39,663 nt of DNA from Verrucomicrobiales bacterium. GTDB taxonomy: Bacteria > Verrucomicrobiota > Verrucomicrobiia > Limisphaerales > UBA1096. This document shows positions 1-10,939 of the stretch, piece by piece. The stretch is from contig NYWG01000031.1 of the NCBI GenBank assembly GCA_002684915.1, forward strand, positions 8,369 through 48,031, given 5' to 3'. A model generated the notes under the pieces. It saw nothing but the letters and a program-made list of their open reading frames with translations, was not told where the DNA came from and searched no databases. The position numbers were made by a program, and so were the translations under genes. Each line of letters begins with the position of its first letter. Position 1 is the stretch's first letter.

Positions 1-276
1 ACCATTGAATCAGAGTACAGAGAGCAACGTAGTCAGTTCCTTGCTGGGCTTCAGTGGTGGATGCGTGATGTTTGGATGATGACAATGCAGCAAAGTAAAG
101 AGCTATTGTACTTTCAAGATTGGGCTGACGATTCACAATCAATAGCAAAACGTATTAACGCTGATCAAGCACTAGAAAACTTGCAATCCCTAGAAACTAC
201 TCAACGTCTTCTTGAAACAACAAATGTTCAAGAAACACTCGCACTAGAAGTAGGCCTTCTTAAACTGAAACTATAA
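1..276 (+). CDS. holB: C-terminal fragment of a DNA polymerase III delta-prime-like subunit (partial, runs off left edge)
   Basis: Frame 1 is open from base 1 (TIESEYREQRSQFLAGLQWWMRDVWMM...). The pattern W-W-x-R-D-V ... INADQALENL ... NVQETLALEVGLLKL resembles the C-terminal helical domain of delta'. No catalytic part is visible. Confidence 0.5.
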   Translation, partial: TIESEYREQRSQFLAGLQWWMRDVWMMTMQQSKELLYFQDWADDSQSIAKRINADQALENLQSLETTQRLLETTNVQETLALEVGLLKLKL

Positions 277-284
277 TAGCTATA

Positions 285-1745
285 ATGCTTGCAGACACCA
301 CAGAGAAGAAAGATCACGTCTTTTTAATTCTCATTGGAGTCTGGCTATTCACTACACTTTTCCTATTCACCAATCCTGTCATTCTGGATTATCTACATCC
401 ACCAAAAAACATCGGAATTCCAACTGAGTCCCTCGGCGTGAAACCTGAGGATTATTCCAATGCTCAATCTTATATCGGCATTCTATTAGTGCTAGGACTA
501 GCCTGCTTGCTCGGACTCTCTCGAATAAAAAAACCTAAATTTCAATTATCAAAAAAATGTCCAAAGTGGATCGCTTGGCTACCTTTGATTTGGTTCATTT
601 GGCAGCTCATATCTGCTACACAAACTGTAGATTTTGAAATTTCCAGAGCCACTGTGATCCACTTTGGATCCTGCATTGCAGCATTTTATCTTGGGGTTTT
701 TGTGCTCGCTCGAATGCGCTTAGCCAAACTGGCTCTATGGGGTGCTGCACTTGGACTGATAATAAATTTGATTGATGCCAGCCAAGAACACTTTGGCGGT
801 CTAGAAAAAACAAGAAACGCTATTATTAGTCAAATTGAATTAGGGGAACTTGATCCATCTACAATTTCACCTCATTTGAGGGAACAAAAAAAGTCACTTC
901 CAGTCGAAATAATACAAAAAATCGATCAACTTCCTGCAGAAACTGCTGCCAAATTAAAACAATTCCCAGTAGAAATGGTCAAACGATGGTATAGCGCTAG
1001 AGTTTACGGACATATGTTCTATCCGAATGCACTAGCTGGAATTATCCTACTACTATTACCAGTTACACTGGCATTACTAATTGATAAAGGCCGCTGGCTC
1101 ATTGCCCGTCGCGTACTAGCATTTCCATTGACTGTAATAGGTTTAGCTTGTCTTTACTGGTCAGGATCAAAAGGAGGTTGGCTGATATCCCTAGTCCTGA
1201 TTGGATCATGGTTGCTTCATTTTCCTTTATCCAAACAACTTAAAGTTTGTTTAGCAAGCGCAGCCATGCTCATAGGATTAATAGGGTTTACAATTAAGTA
1301 CGCTGACTATTTTGACAAGGGAGCTACAAGTGTTGGAGCACGATTCGGATATTGGAATGCAGCTATAAAAACCGCAATAGAAGAACCTTTTCTAGGCACA
1401 GGCCCTGGGACATTTAGAATCTCCTATCAAAATCATAGACCGCCAGGATCAGAACCGACCCGCCTAACACATAATGATTATCTTCAGCAAGCAAGTGACT
1501 CTGGTTGGCCCGGCTTTGTATTATATACAGTATTTCTAGTAAGCTCAGTCTGGAAATTGAGTCGGCGACAATTTACTGATCCTGTGTTCATAGCAATAAG
1601 GCTTGGTTTACTAGCATGGACTATTCAAGGAGCTGTTGAGTTTGGCCTATACATACCAGCTTTAGCTTGGCCAGCTTGGTTAATGTTAGGATGGCTATTA
1701 GCAACGCCCATAAATCAATTCGACAAAAGTCCGAAAAATAATTAA
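285..1745 (+). CDS. O-antigen ligase/polymerase-like multi-pass membrane protein
   Basis: 486 aa with many TM segments. The motif GTGPGTFRISYQNHRPPGSEPTRLTHNDYLQQASDSGWPGFVLY is typical of the Wzy_C/O-antigen ligase family. Confidence 0.8.
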   Translation: MLADTTEKKDHVFLILIGVWLFTTLFLFTNPVILDYLHPPKNIGIPTESLGVKPEDYSNAQSYIGILLVLGLACLLGLSRIKKPKFQLSKKCPKWIAWLPLIWFIWQLISATQTVDFEISRATVIHFGSCIAAFYLGVFVLARMRLAKLALWGAALGLIINLIDASQEHFGGLEKTRNAIISQIELGELDPSTISPHLREQKKSLPVEIIQKIDQLPAETAAKLKQFPVEMVKRWYSARVYGHMFYPNALAGIILLLLPVTLALLIDKGRWLIARRVLAFPLTVIGLACLYWSGSKGGWLISLVLIGSWLLHFPLSKQLKVCLASAAMLIGLIGFTIKYADYFDKGATSVGARFGYWNAAIKTAIEEPFLGTGPGTFRISYQNHRPPGSEPTRLTHNDYLQQASDSGWPGFVLYTVFLVSSVWKLSRRQFTDPVFIAIRLGLLAWTIQGAVEFGLYIPALAWPAWLMLGWLLATPINQFDKSPKNN

Positions 1746-1759
1746 TAATAGCTCCAGAT

Positions 1760-2203
1760 ATGAAGGTATTGTTCCTCAACGGCCCAAACTTAAATCTCTT
1801 AGGCCAACGTGAGCCTGAGATTTACGGTAATCTCAAGCTGTCTGATATTGAGGATATGGTTCGTAATCGCGCAGCTGAACTGAATGTAGAGGTGGTTTTT
1901 TTCCAATCCAACCATGAGGGAGAACTAGTCACTCAAATACAAGAAGCTCCTAATAATTACAACTACGTCGTAATCAATGCGGGGGCATACACCCATACTA
2001 GTATTGCTTTAAATGATGCAATTATTGGAGCTGGTATCAATGCAATTGAAATTCACCTTTCCAATGTACACGCTCGTGAATCCTATCGTAAAAAATCCAT
2101 GATTGCAAAGGCATGTATCGGCTCAATTAACGGATTTGGATCCTCGTCTTATATTCTTGGTTTAGAAGCCTGTGTACTGAACAAAAACAAGCCCAATGAC
2201 TAG
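1760..2203 (+). CDS. aroQ: 3-dehydroquinate dehydratase, type II
   Basis: 147 aa. MKVLFLNGPNLNLLGQREPEIYG, INAGAYTHTSIAL and EIHLSNVHARESYR are type II DHQase signatures. Confidence 0.95.
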   Translation: MKVLFLNGPNLNLLGQREPEIYGNLKLSDIEDMVRNRAAELNVEVVFFQSNHEGELVTQIQEAPNNYNYVVINAGAYTHTSIALNDAIIGAGINAIEIHLSNVHARESYRKKSMIAKACIGSINGFGSSSYILGLEACVLNKNKPND

Positions 2204-2234
2204 CACCATAGAAAGATTTAATAATTATCTTCTA

Positions 2235-2858
2235 ATGATAAAACTGAGTATTCTTCTTATAGTTTTCGTCGGTACCGGCTGCGTAAATAAAATTCGTATG
2301 ACTGAGCCTACTCGAAGCTTGGCTGAAGAACTTCTTATGAGCACATCCATAGACCGCTCACTATCTTTACTAGATCAGGACGCCATAGGCAGACTTAAAG
2401 GATTCAAAGTATTTATATCTGATATATATCTCAAAACATTGGATCAAGAATATCTAATTGCTTCGCTCCGTGATTTACTTTTGTCCAATGGCGCTTTAGT
2501 GGTAGACGAACTCAAGGACGCTCAAATGATTGTGGAAGTTCGTAGTGGCGCAAACTCTCTAGATAATAGTACTGCCACACTAGGTATATCAGAAGATCAA
2601 TCCCTCCCAAATCCAGTAACGGGTGCTCCTGTGGCACTTCCAGAAATCGCCTTTTATAAAAAAGAAAACAACTATGCCGCCACAAAAATTGCAATAATTG
2701 CCTATCAGGCAAAATCTAGAGAGCATATTTTTTCTTCAGGAACCCTTCTCGGCGGGGCATATGATAAACATTTTCAAGTACTTGGGTTATTACGACTACG
2801 ATTTACTGATGTGCCTGAATTACGGTTATTAAAACAAATAAATCGTCGTTTTCGATGA
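2235..2858 (+). CDS. putative lipoprotein of unknown function
   Basis: The ORF opens at 2196, overlapping aroQ. An internal Met at 2235 gives MIKLSILLIVFVGTGC, a clean lipobox. The rest has no recognised catalytic motif. Confidence 0.7.
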   Translation: MIKLSILLIVFVGTGCVNKIRMTEPTRSLAEELLMSTSIDRSLSLLDQDAIGRLKGFKVFISDIYLKTLDQEYLIASLRDLLLSNGALVVDELKDAQMIVEVRSGANSLDNSTATLGISEDQSLPNPVTGAPVALPEIAFYKKENNYAATKIAIIAYQAKSREHIFSSGTLLGGAYDKHFQVLGLLRLRFTDVPELRLLKQINRRFR

Positions 2859-2899
2859 ACTAAAACCGGCTAGAATAGATATTTAATTAATAAATCGCA

Positions 2900-2927
2900 T
2901 TGACGATTCCTTTAATATCGTTAGCAT
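2900..2927 (+). promoter_or_regulatory. candidate sigma70-like promoter for gapA (TTGACG-N16-TAGCAT)
   Basis: TTGACG 2900-2905, 16-nt spacer, TAGCAT 2922-2927, about 47 nt upstream of the gapA ATG. Confidence 0.35.
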
Positions 2928-2952
2928 TTGCGCCCCGAATTTCTCGGTCTAA

Positions 2953-4002
<1,050 letters not shown>

Positions 4003-4015
4003 CCTTTAACGTTTA

Positions 4016-4648
4016 ATGACAAATCATACAGAGGATATTTACGGAGATTTACCTCCAATCGGAGTAGGACAAAATGTTCCTGAATTCCAAATGGAAACCT
4101 ATGAACCAAGTACCGGTTCATTTGGAGAAGTTAATCTTGCAGATATTAAAAATGAAGGTAAATGGACTATTCTTGTATTTTATCCAGCTGACTTCACTTT
4201 TGTCTGTCCAACTGAACTGGCTGATTTAGCAAAACAAGATAGTAAGCTAACCGAACTTGGAGCAAAGATCATATCTGTTTCTACGGATACAAAATTCAGT
4301 CACTTAGCTTGGTGCCAGGCAGAAAAGCTTATTTCAGATGTGAAATATACGATGGCAGCCGACACTACCGGATTGGTTAGCAGCATATTCGGCGTATATG
4401 ACGATGAAACCGGATTAACTCTTCGCGGCACCTTTGTAATAAACCCTGAGGGAAAACTAGTTAGCAGTCAGGTGAACTTCTATAACGTCGGCCGAAATAT
4501 GGAAGAGCTTGTTCGCATCATGGAAGCTAATGCACATTGCGCTACCAACCCCGATGAAGCGTGCCCCGCAAAATGGACACCAGGTGCAAAAACACTTACC
4601 CCAAGTGAAGGCATGGTAGGAAATGTCTACGAAGCTCTTAACGAATAA
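4016..4648 (+). CDS. 2-Cys peroxiredoxin (AhpC/Prx family)
   Basis: Peroxidatic DFTFVCPTELADL and resolving-Cys region ACPAKWTPG. Confidence 0.93.
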   Translation: MTNHTEDIYGDLPPIGVGQNVPEFQMETYEPSTGSFGEVNLADIKNEGKWTILVFYPADFTFVCPTELADLAKQDSKLTELGAKIISVSTDTKFSHLAWCQAEKLISDVKYTMAADTTGLVSSIFGVYDDETGLTLRGTFVINPEGKLVSSQVNFYNVGRNMEELVRIMEANAHCATNPDEACPAKWTPGAKTLTPSEGMVGNVYEALNE

Positions 4649-4666
4649 TAATAATATTCAATAAAT

Positions 4667-4700
4667 AAAAAAACGACGCACTTATGTGTGTCGTTTTTTT
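4667..4700. terminator. bidirectional rho-independent terminator between convergent peroxiredoxin and cysN genes
   Basis: A-tract, then CGACGCA (4674-4680), CTTATG loop, TGTGTCG (4687-4693), then a T-tract. The 7-bp stem has one G-T wobble. A/T tracts on both sides allow function in both directions. Confidence 0.85.
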
Positions 4701-4727
4701 ATTTCAATTGGGATCAAAAGATATAAG

Positions 4728-6005
4728 TCAGCTTATAATCATACCAGCAGCTACTGTATTATTAGTATGATCATCAATCAGAACAAAACTGCCAGTAACA
4801 CGATTCCGTCGGTAACGATCAAAATGTATGGGAGCACTTGTTTGGATTGAAACACGAGCAATATCGTTAAGCTTCACTTCACGATCATCTTCAACTTTAT
4901 GAAGTGTATTAATATCCACCTTGTACTTCAACTCTTTCAATAAACATTTCACCTCATTAGTTGTATGCCTAATGGTATAACGGCCACTCTCCAAAAGATC
5001 TGATTGAGAGCTAAACCACACTAGCATCGCTTCTATCTGCTGACTACTTTCAGGCGGGTTATTTTGCTTCACAATCATATTTCCTCGGCTGATATCAATT
5101 TCATCTTCAAGAGTAAATGTAACCGACATTGGAGCAAATGCCTCTTCCAAGTCTCCGTTGATATCATGAACTCTCTTAATTTTAGATTCGAATCCACTTG
5201 GCAGGACTGTTATCGCATCTCCCTGTTTAAAAACTCCACCAGCGACACGACCAGCATAGCCACGGAAGTCATGATATTCATCGCTGTGCGGACGAATCAC
5301 CCACTGCACAGGAAAACGAGCGTCAACATGATTATGTTCATTTCCAATATAAACATTTTCCAAAGTATAAAGAAGAGGGCTACCCTTATACCAATCCATG
5401 TTTTCTGAACGATCGACAACGTTATCACCAAGTAATGCGCTAATTGGAATAAAATCAATGTGCGGCACATCAAGACGGGAAGCAAACTCCTTATATTGGG
5501 AAACAACCTTATTAAATTGATCCTCGCTCCAATCAACCAAATCCATTTTATTAACACAAACTACAATATGCTGGATTTGTAATAAACTGGCTATAAATGA
5601 ATGTCGGCAAGTCTGCTCAATTACACCATTCCGGGCGTCGATTAATATAATTGCCAAATTAGCAGTAGAAGCACCGGTAACCATATTACGTGTGTACTGA
5701 ATATGCCCCGGCGTATCAGCAATAATGAATTTGCGTTTAGGGGTAGCAAAGTAGCGATAAGCAACATCAATAGTGATCCCCTGCTCACGTTCAGAACGCA
5801 ATCCATCAGTCAACAAGGCAAGATTTACATTTTCATCACCACGTTGCTTACTGGATTGCTCAACAGCATCCCATTGATCTTCAAATATAGATTTACAGTC
5901 ATATAGCAAACGCCCAATGAGTGTGCTTTTACCATCGTCTACACTCCCTGCAGTGGTAAACCGCAGCAAATCCATATCAAGATAACCTTTGGTATCAGTG
6001 CTCAT
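4728..6005 (-). CDS. cysN: sulfate adenylyltransferase subunit 1 (GTPase)
   Basis: GSVDDGKSTLIGRLLYD, DTPGHIQYTRNM and NKMDLVDW GTPase motifs. ATG at 6005; the ORF track start at 6008 is TTG. Confidence 0.95.
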   Translation of the reverse strand: MSTDTKGYLDMDLLRFTTAGSVDDGKSTLIGRLLYDCKSIFEDQWDAVEQSSKQRGDENVNLALLTDGLRSEREQGITIDVAYRYFATPKRKFIIADTPGHIQYTRNMVTGASTANLAIILIDARNGVIEQTCRHSFIASLLQIQHIVVCVNKMDLVDWSEDQFNKVVSQYKEFASRLDVPHIDFIPISALLGDNVVDRSENMDWYKGSPLLYTLENVYIGNEHNHVDARFPVQWVIRPHSDEYHDFRGYAGRVAGGVFKQGDAITVLPSGFESKIKRVHDINGDLEEAFAPMSVTFTLEDEIDISRGNMIVKQNNPPESSQQIEAMLVWFSSQSDLLESGRYTIRHTTNEVKCLLKELKYKVDINTLHKVEDDREVKLNDIARVSIQTSAPIHFDRYRRNRVTGSFVLIDDHTNNTVAAGMIIS

Positions 6006-6017
6006 CAAAAAATCTTT

Positions 6018-6932
6018 CTAAAAGTATCCTTCTTTTTTTCGGTCCTCCATTGCTGTCTCACTGCGCTTATCATCAGCTCTACCTCCTCTTTCAGTTTGTC
6101 GGGCAGCAGCAACCTCTTCAATAATATCATCAATATTATTCGCCACACTCTCCACCATTCCTGTACAAGTCATATCACCAACCGTTCTACAGCGAACATT
6201 CCCACTTTCCCACTCTTCGTTATCAAGCAACGTTATATGCTCGCACTTGCCTAGTAAAATACTATTCCGACGAACAAATTCACGATTATGTGAGAAGTAA
6301 ATATTCGGCAAAGAAATATCTTCAAGTTTGATATATTGCCAAACATCCATCTCTGTCCAGTTACTTAAAGGGAACACACGGAAGTGCTCACCAAAATCCA
6401 TTTTACCATTAAATAAATTCCAGAGTTCAGGGCGCTGATTCTTTGGATCCCATTCACCAAATGAATTTCGATGGGAAAAGAATCGTTCCTTAGCTCGTGC
6501 TTTTTCTTCATCACGACGAGCCCCTCCAAGGCAAGCGTCATAACTGTTCTTCTCTATCACATTAAGTAGTGCTGGGATTTGTAATCGATTACGACTTGGG
6601 TTTAATCCAGACTCTTCTTTAGCTCTCCCTGCATCGATTTCCTCTTGAACACTTGCAACGACCAAATCTCCACAAACGTCCTTAACTAGATCGTCACGAA
6701 ACTGAATAGTCTCATTAAAGTTATGCCCAGTATCGACATGAACCAACGGAAAAGGAAGTTTGGCAGGCCAAAACGCCTTTTGAGCCAAACGCACCATCAC
6801 AATAGAATCCTTACCACCTGAAAACAGTAATGCCGGCTTTCCAAATTGCGCAGCCACTTCCCTCATGATGAAAATTGATTCTGCCTCCAGCTGATGCAAA
6901 TGGGTTAATTGGTAATTATTACGTTCGCTCAT
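6018..6932 (-). CDS. cysD: sulfate adenylyltransferase subunit 2
   Basis: FSGGKDSIVMVRLAQKAF, GGARRDEEKARAKERFFSHR and the C-terminal RGGRADDKRSETAMEDRKKEGYF, typical of CysD. Confidence 0.97.
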   Translation of the reverse strand: MSERNNYQLTHLHQLEAESIFIMREVAAQFGKPALLFSGGKDSIVMVRLAQKAFWPAKLPFPLVHVDTGHNFNETIQFRDDLVKDVCGDLVVASVQEEIDAGRAKEESGLNPSRNRLQIPALLNVIEKNSYDACLGGARRDEEKARAKERFFSHRNSFGEWDPKNQRPELWNLFNGKMDFGEHFRVFPLSNWTEMDVWQYIKLEDISLPNIYFSHNREFVRRNSILLGKCEHITLLDNEEWESGNVRCRTVGDMTCTGMVESVANNIDDIIEEVAAARQTERGGRADDKRSETAMEDRKKEGYF

Positions 6933-6936
6933 TCTA

Positions 6937-7554
6937 TTACTTTTCCAAAAAAACTCTAGGTCTTACAGCCTCATAAAGCTGCTGGAGAGATTCGCTTTCC
7001 GTTTGAATATTCGTATTCAAAATTAAATCTGCCAATTCACGTGGTTCAGGTGCTTCAAAAGATGAATCTAACCCTGTGAACTGTTTAACTTGTCCAGTCT
7101 TTGCCTTAGCATACAATCCTTTAACATCTCTTTCCTTACAGGTTTCAAAACTGCATTCGACGTATACCTCAAAGAAATCATCCGGCCCTATAATTTCTCT
7201 AGCCATGGCTCGTAGTTCATTTCGAGGGCATATGAAAGATGCTATAGTCACAACACCTGTCTGAACAAAAAGTTTAGCAACCTCAGAAATTCGCCTAATA
7301 TTCTCTAATCGATCGTCATCCGAGAAATCTAAATTTTTATTCAAACCTGCACGAATATTGTCCCCATCAAGCACTTGCGTAAATATTCGATCCTCATGTA
7401 AACGCTGCTCCAGCGCAATTGCCAAAGTACTTTTTCCACTACCGGACAATCCGTAAATCCACACAACCAAACCATGCTGATTAAGCAGAGATTCTTTGCC
7501 CTTCCGACCAAGTAAATTTTGAAAATTAGGATGAATGTTTTCTGGGATACTCAT
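6937..7554 (-). CDS. cysC: adenylylsulfate kinase
   Basis: P-loop GLSGSGKSTLA, LDGDNIRAGLNKNLDFSDDDRLENIRRISEVAKLF. Start ATG overlaps the cysH stop (TAATG). Confidence 0.95.
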   Translation of the reverse strand: MSIPENIHPNFQNLLGRKGKESLLNQHGLVVWIYGLSGSGKSTLAIALEQRLHEDRIFTQVLDGDNIRAGLNKNLDFSDDDRLENIRRISEVAKLFVQTGVVTIASFICPRNELRAMAREIIGPDDFFEVYVECSFETCKERDVKGLYAKAKTGQVKQFTGLDSSFEAPEPRELADLILNTNIQTESESLQQLYEAVRPRVFLEK

Positions 7555-8297
7555 TAAATATTGAAATCAGTTGATACATTTTCATGTAATCCGCATTCCC
7601 TTTTTAATCCAAAGAAACGCGTTTCCTCTTCACTTATTCCATCCTCTAACCTTCGAGTCGTATGAGTATCTCCGATAGAAATATAACCCTTCTCCCAAAG
7701 AGGATGATACGGAAGATCATTTGCTTTCAAATAATCATGTACGTTCTTATCCGTCCAGTCGATTATGGGATGAATCTTAACCCTGCCATTTGCAATAGCC
7801 AAAACGGGTAAAGATTCACGCGAAGCACTCTGCTGACGCCGAAGACCAGCAAGCCATGCTTTGGCTTTCAGTTCATCCAATGCACGATTCATTGGTTCGA
7901 CTTTATTCTCATAATTATAGGAATCCAGTTTATCGATTCCCTGCTCCCAACGCTTACCATGAAGCGCCTCCTGCCATGCTGGACTTCGCTTAGAGCGGTA
8001 AATATTCAAATTTACGCCCAATCTTTTGGTCAAACTTTCCGCAAATTTATAAGTTTCAGAAAATAAATATCCTGTATCGATAAAAATCACCTTTATATAA
8101 GGAGAAACACGAGTAGCGAGGTGCAACATGACAGCTGCTTGCGCCCCAAAACTAGATGACAAAACCAGACTATCTTTAAACTTTTCCACCCCCCATCGTA
8201 GACGTTTCTCTGCATCAGATTTCTCCAAAAAATCATTAGCCTCGACTGGATCAAAATCTAGATCCGAAGCAAAATCATTAATATCAGGAGCTGTCAA
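7554..8297 (-). CDS. cysH: phosphoadenylyl-sulfate (PAPS) reductase
   Basis: [23 protein letters not shown], and catalytic KRECGLH near the C-terminus. TTG start at 8297, preceded by SD-like AGGTGG at 6-nt spacing. Confidence 0.93.
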   Translation of the reverse strand: MTAPDINDFASDLDFDPVEANDFLEKSDAEKRLRWGVEKFKDSLVLSSSFGAQAAVMLHLATRVSPYIKVIFIDTGYLFSETYKFAESLTKRLGVNLNIYRSKRSPAWQEALHGKRWEQGIDKLDSYNYENKVEPMNRALDELKAKAWLAGLRRQQSASRESLPVLAIANGRVKIHPIIDWTDKNVHDYLKANDLPYHPLWEKGYISIGDTHTTRRLEDGISEEETRFFGLKRECGLHENVSTDFNI

Positions 8298-8306
8298 AAT
8301 AATCCA

Positions 8307-8321
8307 CCTATACTCGATAGG
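8307..8321. promoter_or_regulatory. inverted repeat CCTAT-N5-ATAGG immediately upstream of cysH, overlapping its SD-like sequence
   Basis: CCTAT 8307-8311 and ATAGG 8317-8321. On the minus strand the 3' arm (ATAGG) runs into AGGTGGATTATTTTG. Confidence 0.35.
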
Positions 8322-8424
8322 CTTGGTTGAGATTAAAAGAATATAAGATTATGTCAAATTTTTATGTCTTTATTCAAATAATGAAATCGAAATCCAGCTA
8401 AGCAAATTGCTTTTGAAAATAAGA

Positions 8425-9723
8425 CTAAATAACATTAAGTATCATTGAAATAGTTTGCTCTGTGGCCCCCTTGTTCTCTTGAACGACTTGTTGAGCAGCT
8501 TTGCCCATCGCATTTCGCTTACTTTGATCCGTGATTAATAATTCAAACGCTTCCTGTAACTCAGTCTCATCAGCTACTTGAATCGCTGCGTCATTGGAGA
8601 GGAATTTTGCTGTAATCTCTGCAAAGTTAGCCATATGCGGACCAAATATGATCGGTTTTGCAAAAGCCGCTGGCTCTACCGGACTTTGCCCTCCCCTAGC
8701 TGTAAGACTTTTGCCCACAAAAACCAGAGTGGCTTTTTCATAAAAAGATTTCAATTCACCAGTTGTATTCACTACAAGACAATCCAAGCTACCAAAGGGC
8801 ATTGGTGCAATATTATCACTTACTTGATTACGAAATACAAAATTCACTTCCTGTTCAGTTAAAATCTCACCAACTTCTTTTCCTCTCTCCTGATGACGAG
8901 GAACCAATATCAAAAATATGTTCAGATATTTTTTCTGTAAGCGTTTGAATAAACGTACCAATATTTCTTCTTCACCATGATGTGTACTTCCTGCAACAAT
9001 AATCGAAGTTTTGTCGTTAACTCCTAAGATCTTCAATAAACTTGAGATATCAACCCTATATTCGCGTTTAATTTCTAAACCATCAAATTTACAACTACCA
9101 AAAACTTGAACTACCTTTTTATCACAACCCAATTCAAATAGTTTTTTGGCATCATCATGACTTTGAGCCCCAACACCAGTAAAGCCCCCAAACAAACTAC
9201 GGAAAATAAAATCAAAACGATGATATCTCTTGTACGAATTCTTTGAAATTCTTGTATTTACTAAAAAATGTGGAATCTTTCTGGCCTGAATTCCCCACAA
9301 AAAATTCGGCCAAATCTCTGCTTCGACCAATATAACCGCCTTTGGACGAATAGTGGCAAGCGCACGCCTCACACATGAACGAAGATCAATAGGATAATAA
9401 ATCTTACCGACTTCAGGTGGAGTCCTCTTGCGAAGCTCACTCATACCAGTGGATGTCGTTGTAGAAACAACCAGCTTAACATTAGGAATCTTCGGTTGAA
9501 GAGACTTGATCAATTGAACACAAATATTCACCTCACCAACACTAACGGCATGCAACCAAATTACATCTCGATTGGTAATAGACTGCTTAAATTTGTTTGA
9601 ATACCTACCTAGACGTTCTCCAAACCCATGCCTCCATCCACCTCTACGCCTCATCCGTAGATAATAATAAGGAGCAGATATGCTGAATAATAAATTGAAT
9701 AATATATTGTATATAAAACGCAC
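8425..9723 (-). CDS. waaA: 3-deoxy-D-manno-octulosonic acid (Kdo) transferase
   Basis: WLHAVSVGEV, VEAEIWPNFLW, VAGSTHHGEEEIL and GGQSPVEPAAFAKPIIFGPHMANF are KdtA/WaaA signatures. GTG start. Confidence 0.95.
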   Translation of the reverse strand: MRFIYNILFNLLFSISAPYYYLRMRRRGGWRHGFGERLGRYSNKFKQSITNRDVIWLHAVSVGEVNICVQLIKSLQPKIPNVKLVVSTTTSTGMSELRKRTPPEVGKIYYPIDLRSCVRRALATIRPKAVILVEAEIWPNFLWGIQARKIPHFLVNTRISKNSYKRYHRFDFIFRSLFGGFTGVGAQSHDDAKKLFELGCDKKVVQVFGSCKFDGLEIKREYRVDISSLLKILGVNDKTSIIVAGSTHHGEEEILVRLFKRLQKKYLNIFLILVPRHQERGKEVGEILTEQEVNFVFRNQVSDNIAPMPFGSLDCLVVNTTGELKSFYEKATLVFVGKSLTARGGQSPVEPAAFAKPIIFGPHMANFAEITAKFLSNDAAIQVADETELQEAFELLITDQSKRNAMGKAAQQVVQENKGATEQTISMILNVI

Positions 9724-9805
9724 TCAGAATTGTTAATATTTATTTATAATACATCCCCCAAAAGATCACGGACAAGTTGCCACGGCATATGATTAAATGC
9801 AATTT

Positions 9806-9827
9806 TTAGTACTTAAATCAGTACTAA
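9806..9827. promoter_or_regulatory. perfect 8-bp inverted repeat TTAGTACT-TAAATC-AGTACTAA between divergent waaA and ilvE
   Basis: TTAGTACT 9806-9813 and AGTACTAA 9820-9827 are exact reverse complements, in the largest noncoding gap of the window (9724-10053). Confidence 0.45.
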
Positions 9828-10053
9828 TCTCCGTTATTAAGTATTCAAAATTAACAATTAATATTTTTTAACGTAACCTTTTATAGCTTAATTCAATTTA
9901 TTTTCTTCTAAGAAATTCAAGCATATGTAATTACTAAAAAATTAAATATTTTCGTATGCGATTTAATTTAATTTCATCAAATAAAACACTTTGACTTGAC
10001 CGTGTCCTTGCCAAACAGGGGAATTTTCTATTAATTTCTGCACTGCTTTTGGC

Positions 10054-10932
10054 ATGAAGGTTTACATAAACGGCAAATTTTATAGCGAGAAGAACGCAAA
10101 AATTTCAGTATTCGATCATGGACTACTGTATGGCGATGGCGTATTCGAGGGTATTCGCGCATATCACGGCCGAGTATTTAAGCTTAAAGAACATATTGAT
10201 CGTCTTTTTTATTCGGCAAAAGCTATCCTGCTAGACATTCCAATGTCACATCAGGAACTAATGGATGCCACAATAGAAACATGTCGAAAGAATAATATAA
10301 CAGACGGCTATATTCGCCTGGTTGTCACTCGTGGGGCAGGTACTCTAGGGCTTAACCCTAATCGATGTTCAAACCCTGAGGTCATTATTATCGCGGATAC
10401 AATTCAGCTTTACCCAACAAGCTTATATAAGAAGGGCATGGAAATCGTAACCGTGGCCACTACTCGCAATCATCATAATGCAGTTAATCCTGCAATTAAG
10501 TCGCTGAATTACTTAAACAACATACTTGCGAAAATTGAGGCTAACACCGCGGGTTATGAGGAAGCCATCATGTTAAACTCTGAAGGATTCGTGGCAGAGT
10601 GTACTGGCGATAATTTATTCATAATAAAAAGCGAGCATATGTATACCCCAGCACTTTCATCAGGAGCATTGCATGGGATAACTCGACAAACATCAATCGA
10701 TTTAGTGGGCGAATTAGGTATTGCCACATCGGAGCCTAACCTAACTCGATATGATCTTTATAATGCAGACGAATGTTTCCTTACAGGAACCGGGGCAGAA
10801 ATCGTACCCGTAGTTAAAATCGATGAGCGAAAAATTGGGGACGGCAAACCTGGTTCAATCACAAAAAAATTGGTTAAAGCATACCAAGAGCTCACTAAGA
10901 TTTCTGGCGAACCAATATTTAAAACTAAGTAA
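10054..10932 (+). CDS. ilvE: branched-chain amino acid aminotransferase (class IV)
   Basis: FDHGLLYGDGVFEGIRAY, KSLNYLNNILAKIEAN, EAIMLNSEGFVAECTGDNLFII, ECFLTGTGAEIVPV. Confidence 0.95.
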   Translation: MKVYINGKFYSEKNAKISVFDHGLLYGDGVFEGIRAYHGRVFKLKEHIDRLFYSAKAILLDIPMSHQELMDATIETCRKNNITDGYIRLVVTRGAGTLGLNPNRCSNPEVIIIADTIQLYPTSLYKKGMEIVTVATTRNHHNAVNPAIKSLNYLNNILAKIEANTAGYEEAIMLNSEGFVAECTGDNLFIIKSEHMYTPALSSGALHGITRQTSIDLVGELGIATSEPNLTRYDLYNADECFLTGTGAEIVPVVKIDERKIGDGKPGSITKKLVKAYQELTKISGEPIFKTK

Positions 10933-10939
10933 TCCTATA

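Noticed and set aside
5064-5408. 114 aa plus-strand ORF opposite cysN
   Set aside because: Antisense of a conserved GTPase gene, no start context or motif.
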